Below are positions 43,397 to 56,500 of a stretch of DNA of 64,000 nt, one piece after another (the stretch's first letter is position 1; each line of letters starts with the position of its first letter). The stretch comes from Chaenocephalus aceratus. Lineage: Eukaryota; Chordata; Actinopteri; Perciformes; Channichthyidae. The notes under the pieces were generated by a model. The model was not told the origin of the DNA. It saw only the letters and a list, made by a program, of their open reading frames with translations, and searched no databases. The stretch spans positions 33,823,718 through 33,887,717 of the forward strand of contig CM043787.1 of assembly GCA_023974075.1 (NCBI GenBank), in the 5' to 3' direction. Position numbers and translations under genes: made by a program.

Positions 43397-43829
43397 GAAA
43401 TAAAGCTTAAAGCTCAATGGATGTAAAGGTTTTCCACTGTTTTGGTTCTTATTCCTTTTTTTACAAGACAATGCGACAGGCGCATCTGAAATAAAATCTA
43501 ACAAATGTTTCTCTTTTGTATTAACTTATTGGAGGTTTAAGGGAAAGTATCAACCTTAATATATTTGTTTATATTTGTTCTGTTTTAACTATTATTTGAT
43601 AGTGAATTCAGTTATGTTTTCATGTCTTATAATCTTTTACCAAATGTCTGCATTGTTCTGCATTGACATTTTGATTCAGTAAAAGTAATAAATATCAGTC
43701 TTGGAGGTAGCTATTCACCATTGGAGGAAATATATAAGCTGAACGTCTTCTTATTGTTATAAATTAATCAAATGTTTGTGTGAAAAGTAAATAAACATTT
43801 ACAAATGTATACGAGGAGTAAAGAAAACG

Positions 43830-43851
43830 ACTTCTTCCCACCACTGATTGT
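43830..43851. mobile_element. Transposon-end fragment (cttcttcccaccactg)
   Basis: cttcttcccaccactg is the inverted form of the CAGTGGTGGGA end seen at 36196. No matching target duplication links the two, so it is treated as a separate fragment. Confidence 0.4.
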
Positions 43852-45078
43852 AAGTAAATGTATCTCTCTCTCTGTCTCTATTTACACTTGGCAACATTAC
43901 GCTGCAGGACTTTGCCCATTAATTAAGATTACAGACTTATAAGAAAGAGGACATTTCTCATGTTGCTGCTGTGTGTGACCGAAGGAGCCGCTCCATGCAG
44001 ACAGAGAGGAGCCTCGATGGATCTCCTCTGCTCAATGCTGGTTCTTTCCTCCGTCCAGCAGGGCCTTAAATGTATTTCTCTGTGTTCTGTTATTTGGTAT
44101 GAGATGGTCAGATATGGTCTGAGTGGTTGTTATGTAAGGCTTAAAAGATATGGAATGACATTGACTGCCATTAGTCCTTGTCTCACATTGTCAATATGAA
44201 ACAGAGAGCTTGTTTATCAGTTTCTCTGGGATGCTCTGTTATGTTCGGAGCATGTTTCTTCTGGCATGTTTTTTATTTGGATGTCATTGGCAGCATTGGT
44301 CTGTTAACAATACCTCAGAAAGCACACTTGAAGCAGCGTATTGGAAGTGTGTCTGTTTGTTCTACTTTTCTCTTCAGAGATAATGTACATTTTCAAAAAG
44401 ATGATTTAGTCCAGCAGCATGGCAAGTGTCTCCTTCGACTTGGAGATTTGTGTTTGACTCTTTAAAAGGACGATTTGCGATAAAGTGCTAAAATAATGAC
44501 AATATATTTTTAGATTTATCTCGTCCCAGCTTTTTCTATTTTTTCATCAACTTTCACAGCTTCTGTCATTTGAATGCAATTTCAGGTTCTGATTGCTCTG
44601 TTGCTTGAATGCTAATCATTGTTATCCTATAACTTGTTTTCTATTATGCTCTTTTTGCGTTTAATGAAAGGTCATTTAATAACACAGAGAGAAATGAAAA
44701 AGTTACAAGAGGACAGTAAACAGATGCGCAACAACAACATAGTAGATGCACACACACACACACAATAAAGTGTCAAGCCTTTGCTTCTGCAGGAGTGTGT
44801 TTTTAAAAAATCACTCATCTTTTCCCCACAGTTCTGAGGGGTAAAACTAAAAAGGAAAATACTCGGTCACTACTTTGTAAGAAACCACTCAAAACACCAG
44901 CATTGTTCTGAAATTCTCTCTCAAAATAAACAACAAAATATTCAGTTACTGTCGGTTTATCAAGTTGTCAATACTTGAGTTGTTATTTTAGGTGTGATGG
45001 GATGATTAGAAGTATTGAGGCTATAATACAATATTAATTAAGCCTTACTGTATTTTGTTGACCTGACGTAGAAACACC

Positions 45079-45536
45079 GGTAGCACTTTACAATAAGACT
45101 ACCCGTATAAAGGGTTTACGAATAGTTTGTAATTCATTTATTAATTAGGTTGTGAACACTTTATAAATCATTAATAAGCTTTTATAAGACATGAGATAAA
45201 CAGGGCAACTACAGTATGACCGGTTGCTTGCCAAATAGTGAGCCCACATTTATCTGTACTGCTAAGTCTTATATTGGCTACCTAGCTTACTTCGTCTTCT
45301 TCATCAGCTAGCATCCTTGGTATATGTTGTTCACTGAGTTGATTATCGCTAAGTAGCCAATATATGCTTATTCATCTTGCCAAATAGTGAGCCTGTGTTG
45401 ATGTATGAAAACTATGTTAGATCTGGTTTATAAATGGTTCTTAATGATAAATAAAGTGTTTACAACCTAATTAATAACCTAATTACAAACCCTTTATGAA
45501 TCCTTTATAAGGATAGTCTTATTGTAAAGTGGTACC
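45079..45536. mobile_element. hAT MITE, 458 bp, TSD GAAACACC
   Basis: The ends are GGTAGCACTTTACAATAAGA and the inverse TCTTATTGTAAAGTGGTACC, with identical 8-bp duplications GAAACACC (45071-45078 and 45537-45544). Inverted similarity extends inwards (tttataa, aattaggttgtgaacac against gtgtttacaacctaatt). The centre holds a direct repeat (ttgccaaatagtgagcc twice) and an inverted gctaagt block with ggctac. Confidence 0.92.
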
Positions 45537-45544
45537 GAAACACC

Positions 45545-48500
45545 TTATTGTCCTTTTTAGATTTTAGTTTTTTACCATCCAAAAAAATGCTCATATTTAA
45601 TCCTTCCTCCTCTCATCAGCAAGTTGCTAATGTTTCTGTGTTGGTATTCTCTGTACATTTATTCCTTCAAGCGAGACCTTTTATAATATCCCCTTTTATC
45701 ACATTGTCATTTAACACAATTTACTAAATAATGTCAGTAATAGCTGCTTTGAGACCTTAAAGTGAGACTATAGTGCTGCTATGGCTATACAGAAATGTAG
45801 TAAGTACATCTATTCCATTTGATATCTGTCTTTGTGAACAACTGGAGCATTTGTACTCATTAATGACCTTCACATACTGTATAATACACAGCTGAATCTT
45901 CTCTTATATTCAAAAACCGTGCCAGCAAACTCTGAGTCAAACTGCTGGTCTTTCTATTATTTGATACCTAAAAACTTGAAGGTTTAATTTATCAAGTCAG
46001 ACAATAAAGACTTGACATTATGAACTGGCTTTGTAGAGACCGGGAATTATTTTAGTTCACACTTTGAAGTATAACTGTGCAACGCTCTTCCATAAAGTCT
46101 CCTTTGTGCTGATGTTTTCAAGTCAATGGAGGCCCAGCGTGTCAGCCCACCTTTCCATTAGCGGAACAGTAGCCTTGATTTTTTAATTTCTTATTAGAAT
46201 TAAGAAGAAGGTTGTCAAGCTCTCTAAGAAAGATTTTCTATGGGATCTTTTCTTTGAATTGAACTAACCAGAGAGAAACAGGTTTGATATAAAGACAAAC
46301 TTTTCAATAATGTATCACATTTGTTTTAGGTAGAATGGCATTTTAGATTGAAGACAAACTAAATCTGAACCAGCTTACAATCATTCAAAAATATTGAAGT
46401 ATTTTGTATCTGATAAAGAAAGTCAGACGTCAATTACAAGTCACGCATTTATTGGGAAATATTGTGGCACAAAAAGCAACCCAGGGATTACTGAAAACAG
46501 GAGAAAAACATTTCCAACACACTTTCATGAAGTCAGATTAAACTATAAACCATTATATACAAGGACCTCATGAAGAATTATCACAATTTTCCAATTGTCA
46601 ATCCTCTGTGGGTGGTCACACCTCACTTTTGGGCAGCTTCTGAATGAAAAACAACAGGAAACAAACAGTGTATCTTGAAATGGATCTGTGAAATCATTAA
46701 AAAAAAGAAGCTGAGAACAAAGAGGAAAAAGAAACTAGCCAAAACGATCCACCAAAAGAGACTAATATTTAGATTTAAATGATGTCTCTATCTTATCTCC
46801 TCTAATTAACGAGCCTGATCTTGTGTTGACATTAAGGTTTGCTTACAGATAACAAAATCTAGAGTGACTCACTGATATATTAATACACACATTTGAATTA
46901 TATTGCACATTTCATAAATAAGCCTCCGTCACATGTTATGCTCATCAGGCTGAATTCTCCTTTAAAGTATTGTGTGTTAGATTATATATTATTTTTGGGG
47001 TGATTCTATGAAAATGGGGTAAGAGGAGCAACACTGCAGCAGAGAGGGCATCATTTATCTTCAGAGGAATGTGTCAGCTTGTTGGCTGTCGTCATGAACA
47101 TGTAGGAGAGGAACTCATCCAATTAGACAACATTCATGAGATTAATTAAATATTTGTTTGAATACAGCACTGGTGGACACTTTGGTAAGTCATATTCAAT
47201 GTCATGTTTACAAAACTCTGCACTTAGTGGAATATTATCCTCATTATTTACTGTATAATAAATGTTGTATGAGTAGTCACAGTGAAAGAGTTCATGGTAA
47301 ACATATTTTCAAACTGTAACTAACCTTTATTACACATTCAAATCAAAGGAAGGAGGAACAAAATATAACCCGGTGTTGAAGAGAACCTTTTTACAATATT
47401 CAAGCTATTTTTTAAGTCAGAGGAGGTTAAGTCCTCCGAGTTCAAAGCACATACCTAAAATGTTTTTTAACCCAACACAGATGTACTTATTGATTTCAAG
47501 ATACTTAAAAGGAGACAGATCCATTCCACTAATGTGTTTTATAAACCAGGTCACCATGGCAGTGAGAATATGAAGGTACAAAGGTTAATGCGCCACGTTT
47601 AAAGAGAAGGTTCTCGACATTTTTCTACATTAAAAACTCTGTATTGAAACATAAAAATGTGCCTCTACAAATAAAAACATACTTTTAACATTTATTTATC
47701 GAGGGAAGAGTCAACGAGACAAATGTTCTCTTTTACTCAGTTAAAAGTTGAGTCTGACAGTAGAGCGATCAACTTCTCCTCATAGACTCAAGACAGACAT
47801 TTGAATAAAAGCCATCAAAACTGACCAGACAGGACAAGAGATCCTCCCTTTTGTTATTCACACATGTATCTGAACCTGCTGCCTACATTACCCACAATGC
47901 AACTAAATACCTACAGAGCAGGTTACAGCGTTGGTGCATTAACTCTATCTGTAGCCCCCCATTCATTTTTTGTTATTTTCAAAATAAGTGACATTACAAG
48001 ACACATCAAACAGCTCCCCCTGGAGTCCCTCGAGGCTTTACAGCTCTTCAGAAATAGTTAATGATTAAATGAATGATATTAAACAGCATTTCATTCAGAA
48101 AAAATGTTTAGCTGTATCATCTTGACCATGGAACTGACCTAATGAGTTTCAACATATTTTAATTGCAGATGTTGAATTTTCTGAGAAATTTAAATACTAT
48201 CCATGCATGTTGGTTTTAATTTAAAATTAAAAATATTATTGACCTTAAAGTAGAGCATACTGTAGAGCTGGGCAACTCCTTCCGCTGAGGAAAGTGTTAT
48301 ACAACATTCAAAAGAGGTATGAATGAACCGTTTTTATTAATAACTAATACTTACAAAACCTTCCGTCAACTGAAATGCCCTGATGATTTTGAATTAACAG
48401 GTTTAATTTTATGAGAAGAACACCAGATTTATCATTGGTTTCTTCTCTTTAGTACAGGCACAATAATTAGGCCGAATTGCAATTCGGATATCCATTATAA

Positions 48501-49869
48501 AAACAACAAAAATACACAAAATTGGATATGAATGCAAGCAATTCCGATGTCCGGAACCAGGCTCCGTTAGTAGTAGTTAATTCCCAAAGCAGAATCAATG
48601 ACAAACACTGAAGCGGTTTATCAGGCATGAGTTTAGTCAATAACACTTCAAACGCATAACCTTTAATCACTCTTGGTCAGTTTTTCATCGTAAGTTCCTG
48701 CAGCCTCCTCACAGTTATGGCACATGACCGCGTGAGCATGCAGGTGATCACCTTCAAAATGTTATTTCTCCTAAACATCCAGCTGGCTGACACACTTCAT
48801 AAAAGGCTTCGGCTGAATGAGGGGAAAAGAGAAAAATAATCTAAAACACAGAGAACACAAATAAAATGGTTGAAAACGTTTATGAAAACAAAGCAAAATA
48901 CTGACATTCATAAAGAAGACGCTGGCACCGTTACATGTTACAGTTCGCAAGTATTGTCGCACAGATGTATGAAGTTCAGTCAGTGTGTAAGAGTTATTTC
49001 TTTGGTATATTAAAACACTGTAAAGCAGCTCATATTACATGCAGCAGATTTAGTCATTTAACATAAAAATTAGGTAGCTGACAACAAAACACAAAAATCT
49101 AATTGCATATCCGGCACATCATGCTGTAAAAACAAGTCTTTGCAAATATCATTCACAGATATTGTATAAAAAAACACAACTCTAAAGTGCTTCATAGGCA
49201 TCAATAGATAGTGTCCAAAGTAAAAGAGACCTGCAGTTGATCTTCCAACAACATGCTTTAAAATGATGGCAAGAAAGGCGAGCATATTCAAACAGCATGC
49301 TCACCAGCTTCTACTGTCCACAGTAAATTAAAAGAAATCATAAATAAATGTTTTTAAACGTAGTTGTAATGCTATGTTTTACAGGGAGAGGTTTAAAATG
49401 GGAATAGTATCTCATTTGAGCTTTAATGGTTTTTCTGAGAGTCAACAGTAGATGGCAGCAAAGTAGAACTAAATACTGAGAGGGAAACTCATTGCAGATA
49501 TTCTTTGGTGTTATCCATTCAAGAATCCATAAAAAACTAAACTGAGAGTTCAATATAAAAAATTTAAAAAAAATGGTAAAACACACAAACCTGCATTTAG
49601 ATCTTAAAGGGAAACAAATATTGCAGGAGCAGGTATGCATAGTCAAAAGATAACCTGTCTGCGGGTCAGCATTAAACTGAGAGCTGGCGGTTTACTGCTG
49701 CTTCGACGAGGCAGTTCCCAAAAATAAAGTGCATCAAGTTAGTCAGTCATGACCTGATTTAAAACATTTAACTGCAGGATACATTTTCCAAGACAGTTTG
49801 TGAAAGGTTGAGTTCTACGGCAATGATGATTTCAGCAGTCTCAAGCCTTTAATGCACTGACTGTGGCCT
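45545..49869. other. Intergenic region or long mical2 3' UTR
   Basis: No coding exons recognised. Several AATAAA signals on the minus strand (for example 46448-46453) mean part of this region may be transcribed as a long mical2 3' UTR. No complete transposon seen. Confidence 0.4.
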
Positions 49870-50188
49870 GTTTTATTTGCATTTTAACTACCTTCTAACT
49901 ATTAATTTAACTTATTCTCACCCAACAAAGAGTACAGTTTACACATCAAACCCACTGCAAAATAAAAAAATACAGCTTTTATCAACCCTGTCCTAAGGTT
50001 GAATGAGCAAACCTACAGCGACTCTTTGGCTGATGTATAAGGGCAGTATCATCATAAAAGGCAAGTAAACATTACAAAGCTGCTTGTGCACGGCTACAAA
50101 TTAAATAAAAAGAGAACACTCCTGCTGATGTGCACTTTGGCCACAGATTTAATGGCATTTGAAGTCAAATATTAACAGCTGGAGTCTG
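49870..50188 (-). other. mical2: Probable mical2 3' UTR (minimum), possible poly(A) signal at 49872-49877
   Basis: The first AATAAA on the minus strand after the stop codon is at 49872-49877, in a T-rich context. Other candidates occur at about 47.3, 47.7 and 46.45 kb (46448-46453). The true end of the transcript is therefore undetermined and could be up to about 3.7 kb from the stop. Confidence 0.35.
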
Positions 50189-50590
50189 CTAGATGAGCCT
50201 GTGCCCTATCTGCTCCTGCAGCCACAGCAGAGCAGGCTGCAGAGCGCCGGGCCCCTCAGGAGCCTCTGTCTGCATCTGCAGCAGAACATCGTGTAAAACT
50301 AGCAGCAGGGGCAAGCTCACGCTCAGGAGTTCATACAGGAGCTCATAGTCCTGGGCATTGTCTCTCAGGTGGGCGGCGAGGCTCCGTGCTGTACTACGCA
50401 CACGATTGGACAAATACCGGGGGGCGTTACACACAGCACGCGTCACACGCAGGGGCCAGCTCAGGTGTTTCCTCATGAACGAGCTGAAGGTACCTGCTGA
50501 GGATTCACTCTGCAGGTCCACAAGGCTGCTGGACTGTGAGCTCTGTTCATCATCTGCACTTAGCTCCTGTACTCTGGCTCCAGATGGATT
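50189..50590 (-). CDS. mical2: mical2 last coding exon: atypical hydrophobic C-terminal tail, TAG stop
   Basis: 402 bp including the stop, acceptor ctctacgtag|AATCC, phase 0. It encodes 133 residues: a serine-rich start ([20 protein letters not shown]), a basic/aromatic stretch ([15 protein letters not shown]), a basic helix ([20 protein letters not shown]) and a leucine-rich hydrophobic stretch ([20 protein letters not shown]), ending EQIGHRLI. This does not resemble the end of the human 1,124-residue MICAL2 I remember (VHFSLPVLHPLLG). It has no bMERB coiled coil. It looks membrane-active or strongly amphipathic. The frame and acceptor are clear; the function is unknown to me. Confidence 0.85.
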   Translation of the reverse strand, partial: NPSGARVQELSADDEQSSQSSSLVDLQSESSAGTFSSFMRKHLSWPLRVTRAVCNAPRYLSNRVRSTARSLAAHLRDNAQDYELLYELLSVSLPLLLVLHDVLLQMQTEAPEGPGALQPALLWLQEQIGHRLI

Positions 50591-53500
50591 CTACGTAGAG
50601 GACAGAGGAGTTAGAAATCTTACGGTAAACACTGCTAGATTAAGATGGATATGTTACAGTAATGTACTCACAGAGCGAAAAGACAAGTTCCTCCGTAGGT
50701 TTGTCCCGTTGTTGCGTTGATCAAAATGAAGTTTGCAGTACAATTTTCCTAAAGGATTACAGCAACGGTCAGTAAAATGTAGCATGCGGAGCTTGGATTT
50801 ATGTTGTAAATGTAGATTCAGTACTCAGGAGAGCTGAGATCTGATGACACATACCCTCTTCAGAGTCGAAGGCATGTGCTCCCTGTCGCAGGGTGGAGCT
50901 GCAGGTGGAACAGCGGAAACACTCCCTGTGGAAGAAGAGCCCCTCGGCACAGACCCTCTCCACCATGTAAACACGCTTCTCGCATGAGTGACACTTGTCG
51001 CCCAACGGGGGGAATGCCCTTCGTACTGAGCCGCCCTGGGATACAAAAACAATGAAGATGAACAATGTGTCACAAAAGCTTAAACACTGACTTTAACCAT
51101 TCTTATCTATCACTATTTCATACTACTTCAATATTCACAATTTAAGATCACTTAGATGTCTGTCACTTTTGACAAAAAAAGACTCCTCAAATAATCCTTT
51201 ATAAGAGCCTTTGCGGCTATTCAATATGTTAAATCTAATTTGATCTTTTTAAAGTTGTAATGTCTGGTCAGTATTACCTTGTGGCCTTATATCTTTTTTT
51301 ATAAAGCTATTAAGAAGGGCTTGAATTAAGATTTTATATTCCAAGTTCAAGAATAAACATTTAAGTTAAACGGTTCTTACTGGTCACATAACTTTGTGCG
51401 ATAAATTTAGACTCTGTGTAGTTCTTGGAATTGTTGAGGAAAGCTTGAAACAAAGGTGGCATGACATGCAGGGAAACTGGCAACATTAACGGTTGAGTGC
51501 AAGATAAGAAATACCCAGCCGTTTCAATGTCACTCACCTCCTACATTTCATATTGACCAGATATAAATAATGTGTACTGTGAAGTCTGCAACCTCGACCT
51601 TGTTTGCAACGGCATACTTAGATTCAGCCGAGAGGAAAACATAGTAACGGAGAGCAAATAAAGATAATTATAGAATGGATTTAAACACAAATAAACACAA
51701 GTGGTTAGGTTAAAACGTTTATCATGTCTAAAGAGTTCCCCAATGGCTCTTGAGAATTGAAATGTGATCCAAACATTGTGTACCAGGAGTTGTTCCTTTA
51801 TATTTAACCAGCATGCTATAGCATCTGGCTGTGGAGTTGGAGCAGGCTGTTTGGGATGGGTGGAGCAGAGGAACCCACAAAGTGCCACCACAAGAACACA
51901 CACTCCTCTTATGTGAGGACTGCTCGTGATTAAAAGCATGAGGGGCAGAAACAGCAGATAAAACCAGAGCTCTCATGCAAAGCAGCAGTCATTTCACATA
52001 CAACTGTTATGATTAGGGATGACAACAACGTAAAGCTTGAGCTGAAATGCTTGTTTTTTTAAAGCTGTTTTAGAACAGAAAGAAAACGTGCTGCCATCAG
52101 GATTAATACAATATGTTGTTCTTTCACTACCGAAACACTAATTACATCATGAGCATTAGGTCGACTAGATAAAACTATGGCTGTCTAAAAAACTGCCCTT
52201 CAATAAACCGTAACTTATTAACATTTAAAATGTTCCAAATTGGTTGAAGCTTTAGAGAGAGTCAAGGTTGTTAAAGGCTGTAGTATGTGGTGCTGTTACA
52301 TTTAATTTTGTTATATTGACACATGCTATGGCACTTGAGATTGCAATCTTGTTCTTAAAGAAACATTATCATTCATTTGGAGTCCTATGTTTGGTAAGCG
52401 TATACATTTAAGCCCAATATTCACTCTCTATTAGTTGAGGGAGAAATCTGGCTTCAGCGGTTACATGCTGCACTATGTTTACCAGCTAGTCGCTAAATGG
52501 ATCTGTTTGCTGTTTGGTTCAGTGTAGGTAGTGTTCAGTGGGTGTTATAGCTTGCTTGCTGAAAAAGCTGCCTGCTGTGACTGAAAATGACGCTATGCGA
52601 GGGGTGAAAGTGAATCAACAGTAAAGTTGAGAGGTCTTAAGGTTTATGACTACCGCTTTCACATTGTTTTCACATTGTCATTTGCTAAAGGAAACATATA
52701 AAAAAATACTATCCACATTAAATCTCACTTTGATGAAATCAGTCATTTAATTATTATGACAGGTAAATGAAATGTATGGTTAAAATAAGGGACTATGTGA
52801 AGACTGGCCAAATGCAGCACTTATGATACAAAACACAACATTTCTCTTCATGCATTGAACACACTGTGAAGAGCACAGGGTCAGGGTGGGGTCACACAGC
52901 AGGCAGGATATAGTCACCTTGAGCTCAGCAGAGCTCTCTGCTGAGAACAACCCCCTAAGGTGAACAGCTTTTTCCTTTATACTCTTTGTGTGAAACTCTC
53001 TAGCCTGTTGTGTCTGAGCTTTTTTCTGCAGGATGACACGGAGGACAGGAATAAAAGAAAGGCCATCAGTCTCTACAGTACAACGAGACACATTCTCCCA
53101 GCAACAAATGTGGAGCTTTCCGTGTGTAAATAGCTAGACTAATAACCCTTTAATACGCATTACACCGGTACATGATGAAAGGCCTTTCTGTTCCTACTTC
53201 CCCAATAACAAGGAGAAGTGGGTATTGTTGGAAGGAGAACAATAGCGTGGCTGTGTGGGATGAAGGCTACCTTATTACTTTCATTTCACACCCCACTTGA
53301 TGTGGTTACACAAACTGTACTGGAGCAGAAAACAGCCACACAGAAATGGCACAGGAATCAGAGACTAGTACGTTGGTTGAGCCAAAAATAAAATGGCAAT
53401 AAATCCCCTAGTGAAGTCGTAAAGTCAGATTTCAAAGCACTTTAATGCGCAATGTTGAACTTTCTACATATTGATAATACAGGTATGGACAGAAATGTAA

Positions 53501-56500
53501 TTATTCACTTAGTAATTTGAGAGTTAGAGTATTCAAAGGATAAATACCACTGTCTTGTGCCCAGGTATGGATCTATACTCAGAGGGGGTTACACTAGTAT
53601 TTAAAATGATCTAATATTTAAGTAAACAAAGAAGGCTAATAAATCATTAAATACAGTCAATCTGCACTGAATAAGAGGAGCTGTGGTCACGAAAATAATC
53701 CATCTGGAGTGCAGTTTATGCAATATTAATTTAGTTGAAATGTATTTTAGCTGAGTGTTTACTCTTTATTCTTTTAAAGAACACTGCAGTTATGTATCTC
53801 ATAAATCACTTTTCTCAAAAAAACAAAACTCTCAATGACTTGATAAGGAGAACTATTTTTCAGTGCTAACTTGAGCCAACGCAGGCAGGCAGTAGGAACG
53901 TCTGAACAATCCAAAATAACTTATTTGAAGACCTAAGCAAAGGCCTGCAGCCCGGCTCTGGCCAAACCGGCTCAACTCACAGACTGGCCAATAATCCGAC
54001 TGTGTCCCTGTCTCAGCCCGTGGCCAGCTCTGTGGGCCTGCTGCTGCCATTTTTGTCAGGCTGGATAATTTAGGGGCTGACTTCACCATCTGACTACACA
54101 TTACACAAGACTAAATGTATAATCAGGGCATAATATATAATCAGCCTTCACTCTGGGGCCTTTTTGGGGATCGGAGCATGCAACAATCAGTGGTTTTGAA
54201 AAGAAGGCAGGGAGGAAAAACAGAAGTTAAAGACGTGAAGGAGAAGATAGAGATCACCTCAGAGACGTGTTCGTCCACCTCCCTGAGGCGCTGGAGGACT
54301 CTCGACATGAAATGGATTGCAGATTGGCAGGAGGGGGACGGAGCGGGGGGGTCTGCGCTCTCAGGCTGAGGCTCAGGCTTCGTCTCAGCGTGCGTCTGAT
54401 CAACATGTCTGAGCCTCACTACAGAAAATGGATGCTGGGCCTCGGGCTGCAGCTGAGGTTTGGGGAGGGTCTTGGGAGGCGGGCGGACTAAGTGTTCGGC
54501 TGCCTTTCTGATACTGACTTCAAACTGAAAGGAATAATATACAGTAGTGCACATCAAGCACAGAACTCCATGAATGTATTTTCTCCTTTCCTAGAAAGCA
54601 GTAGATCATTTAAAGATCCAGGTGGTTTTATACGTCTCAGCCCATTAACCCCAAATTACTTTGCTGCCAAACATCTTCAAAAGCATTGCATGCGTATTTT
54701 GAGGTGTTATTCCCACTGGCACAGCATGGAAATCAACTTGCATAGGTAATCTATTTCAGTAAATATTCTATCCGTTTCATGTTTGGCCAGAGTTATGTAA
54801 TCATCACATGTGAACCCAATGGCAAGCAGGCTGCTGTTTAAACAATTAAAAAACTGGAAGGTCCGAATGAAACTCAAAACCTGACAGTGACATTTATGAA
54901 TGAGAGAAACTGTTCACAATATCTTTCTCTGGCAGCTGCAGACTACCTGCATCTCAGGAGGAGGTTTAGGTGGGACTCGAGGCCTCAGTTCAATGTGCAC
55001 TCTCTCAGCAAAGGTAAGAGTTTGCAGGGAAGAAGACGTCTTTGCAGAAAGGTTAGGAAGAACGTTAACAAAAAGTCACAGAAATAGAAAAGGTAGAAAT
55101 GATTAAAGGCTGGAAACAACAGAGAAGAGAAGGCTTTGTAACAAAGGAAGGTTTTGTCAGATTAAGACTGCAGACCACGGTACAGTAAAACATACTTCCT
55201 TACAGCCCAATAGGACGACAATTAAAACTCTAGTTGGACTACAGTAAAATCAAAACGATGGGCCTGTTTTAAACACGTTTGTTTACCTGTGTTTTGCTGA
55301 TGGAGTAGCTGGGTCTGGGTGAGCTTTCAAACTTGGCCAGCAACTGAGTAGAAATTGAGCGCACTTTATTTTCCTTTGGCTCTTGGTCGTCTCGCACTGG
55401 GGAGCCATTACTCGACAGATTGGTGGCCTAACAAGAGACAGACAACAGGGAAGATCCTACTGTATCAGCAGGCTTTTTTAATGGTTGTTAAATATACAAT
55501 TACAAGTAGGTAAGTTAGCAACAAACCTCCTCCAAATAACTGCAGAATTTCCGTCTCCTTTTGTAAATGGGATCTGTACCGTCTGTCTTCTGTTCATCCT
55601 GAAAGGACAGCAGAAGAAAATAAAACTGAATTTCAAACTAACAAAATCTCATATGTTTATTTAATAAAATGCCTTTTATAACTAATTTAACAATGACATA
55701 CTGTATGTTTATAAAACTAATTCCAAATGAATGAATTTTCAGATTTAAACCGTTTGGGGTTACCTTTGGTACCCGTTTCCTGGGCTGTGCAAGATTGAGC
55801 ACATTATTATTACTTCTGACATCCTTAGAGGGATAATCTTCATTATTTTCATCCACTCCTCTGGATCCTGCAGTATAACACATGGCTGCATTAGAGTTTC
55901 CAAGTTTCCACAGTGCATATCCATTAAAGTCAGATGATATCTTTGAATAAAGACCATATAGATATAGATAGAAAGTTATACGAGTGGTCTGTGAAAAAAG
56001 TGATTGTAGTGAAGAGAAGAGAAATGTGCCACTGAAGAAACAAAGCCTTATTGAGTCCCTCAGCTGCATGTCAGAGGGATGTGACTGATGTAAAATAAAC
56101 AAGATGTTATAGATAAGCATTCAATATCTCTTCATCAGAGAAAGGCAGCTGTTTTCATGTTGTCAAGACTCTCAGACTACAGCACTGCACATCTCTGGTG
56201 CAGATACACATTTCTCTCATGCCACTTTACTTGAAATAGGACTGTACAACACCTGTTGTTGTTTTTTACAAGAAACCAACGTTTTGTGGTTGTTCTACAT
56301 ATTTTAGCCATAAAATACAGTGAACATTTTATAATCAACAGAACAAATAACAATACATACATACAGTAATTTAGAGTTGCATAGTAGATTTGATTGCAGG
56401 GGTAGAGTACATTAGTCAAGAAGTGTACAGCTGAATGCAGTCAGAAATAGTAGTCAGTAAAGTAGAATAGCATAAAGGAGAGTAATGAGAGTACATTAAA

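Noticed and set aside
36196..43851. One 7.6-kb transposon bounded by CAGTGGTGGGA and its inverse
   Set aside because: The flanking 8-bp sequences do not match and no coding capacity lies between; more likely two separate fragments of a common repeat.
53853..54101. Possible extra mical2 exon (acceptor-like end near 54080, donor-like TCT|gtgagt)
   Set aside because: It would leave one extra base between two phase-0 neighbours and break the frame; the flanking exons align continuously with human MICAL2 without it.
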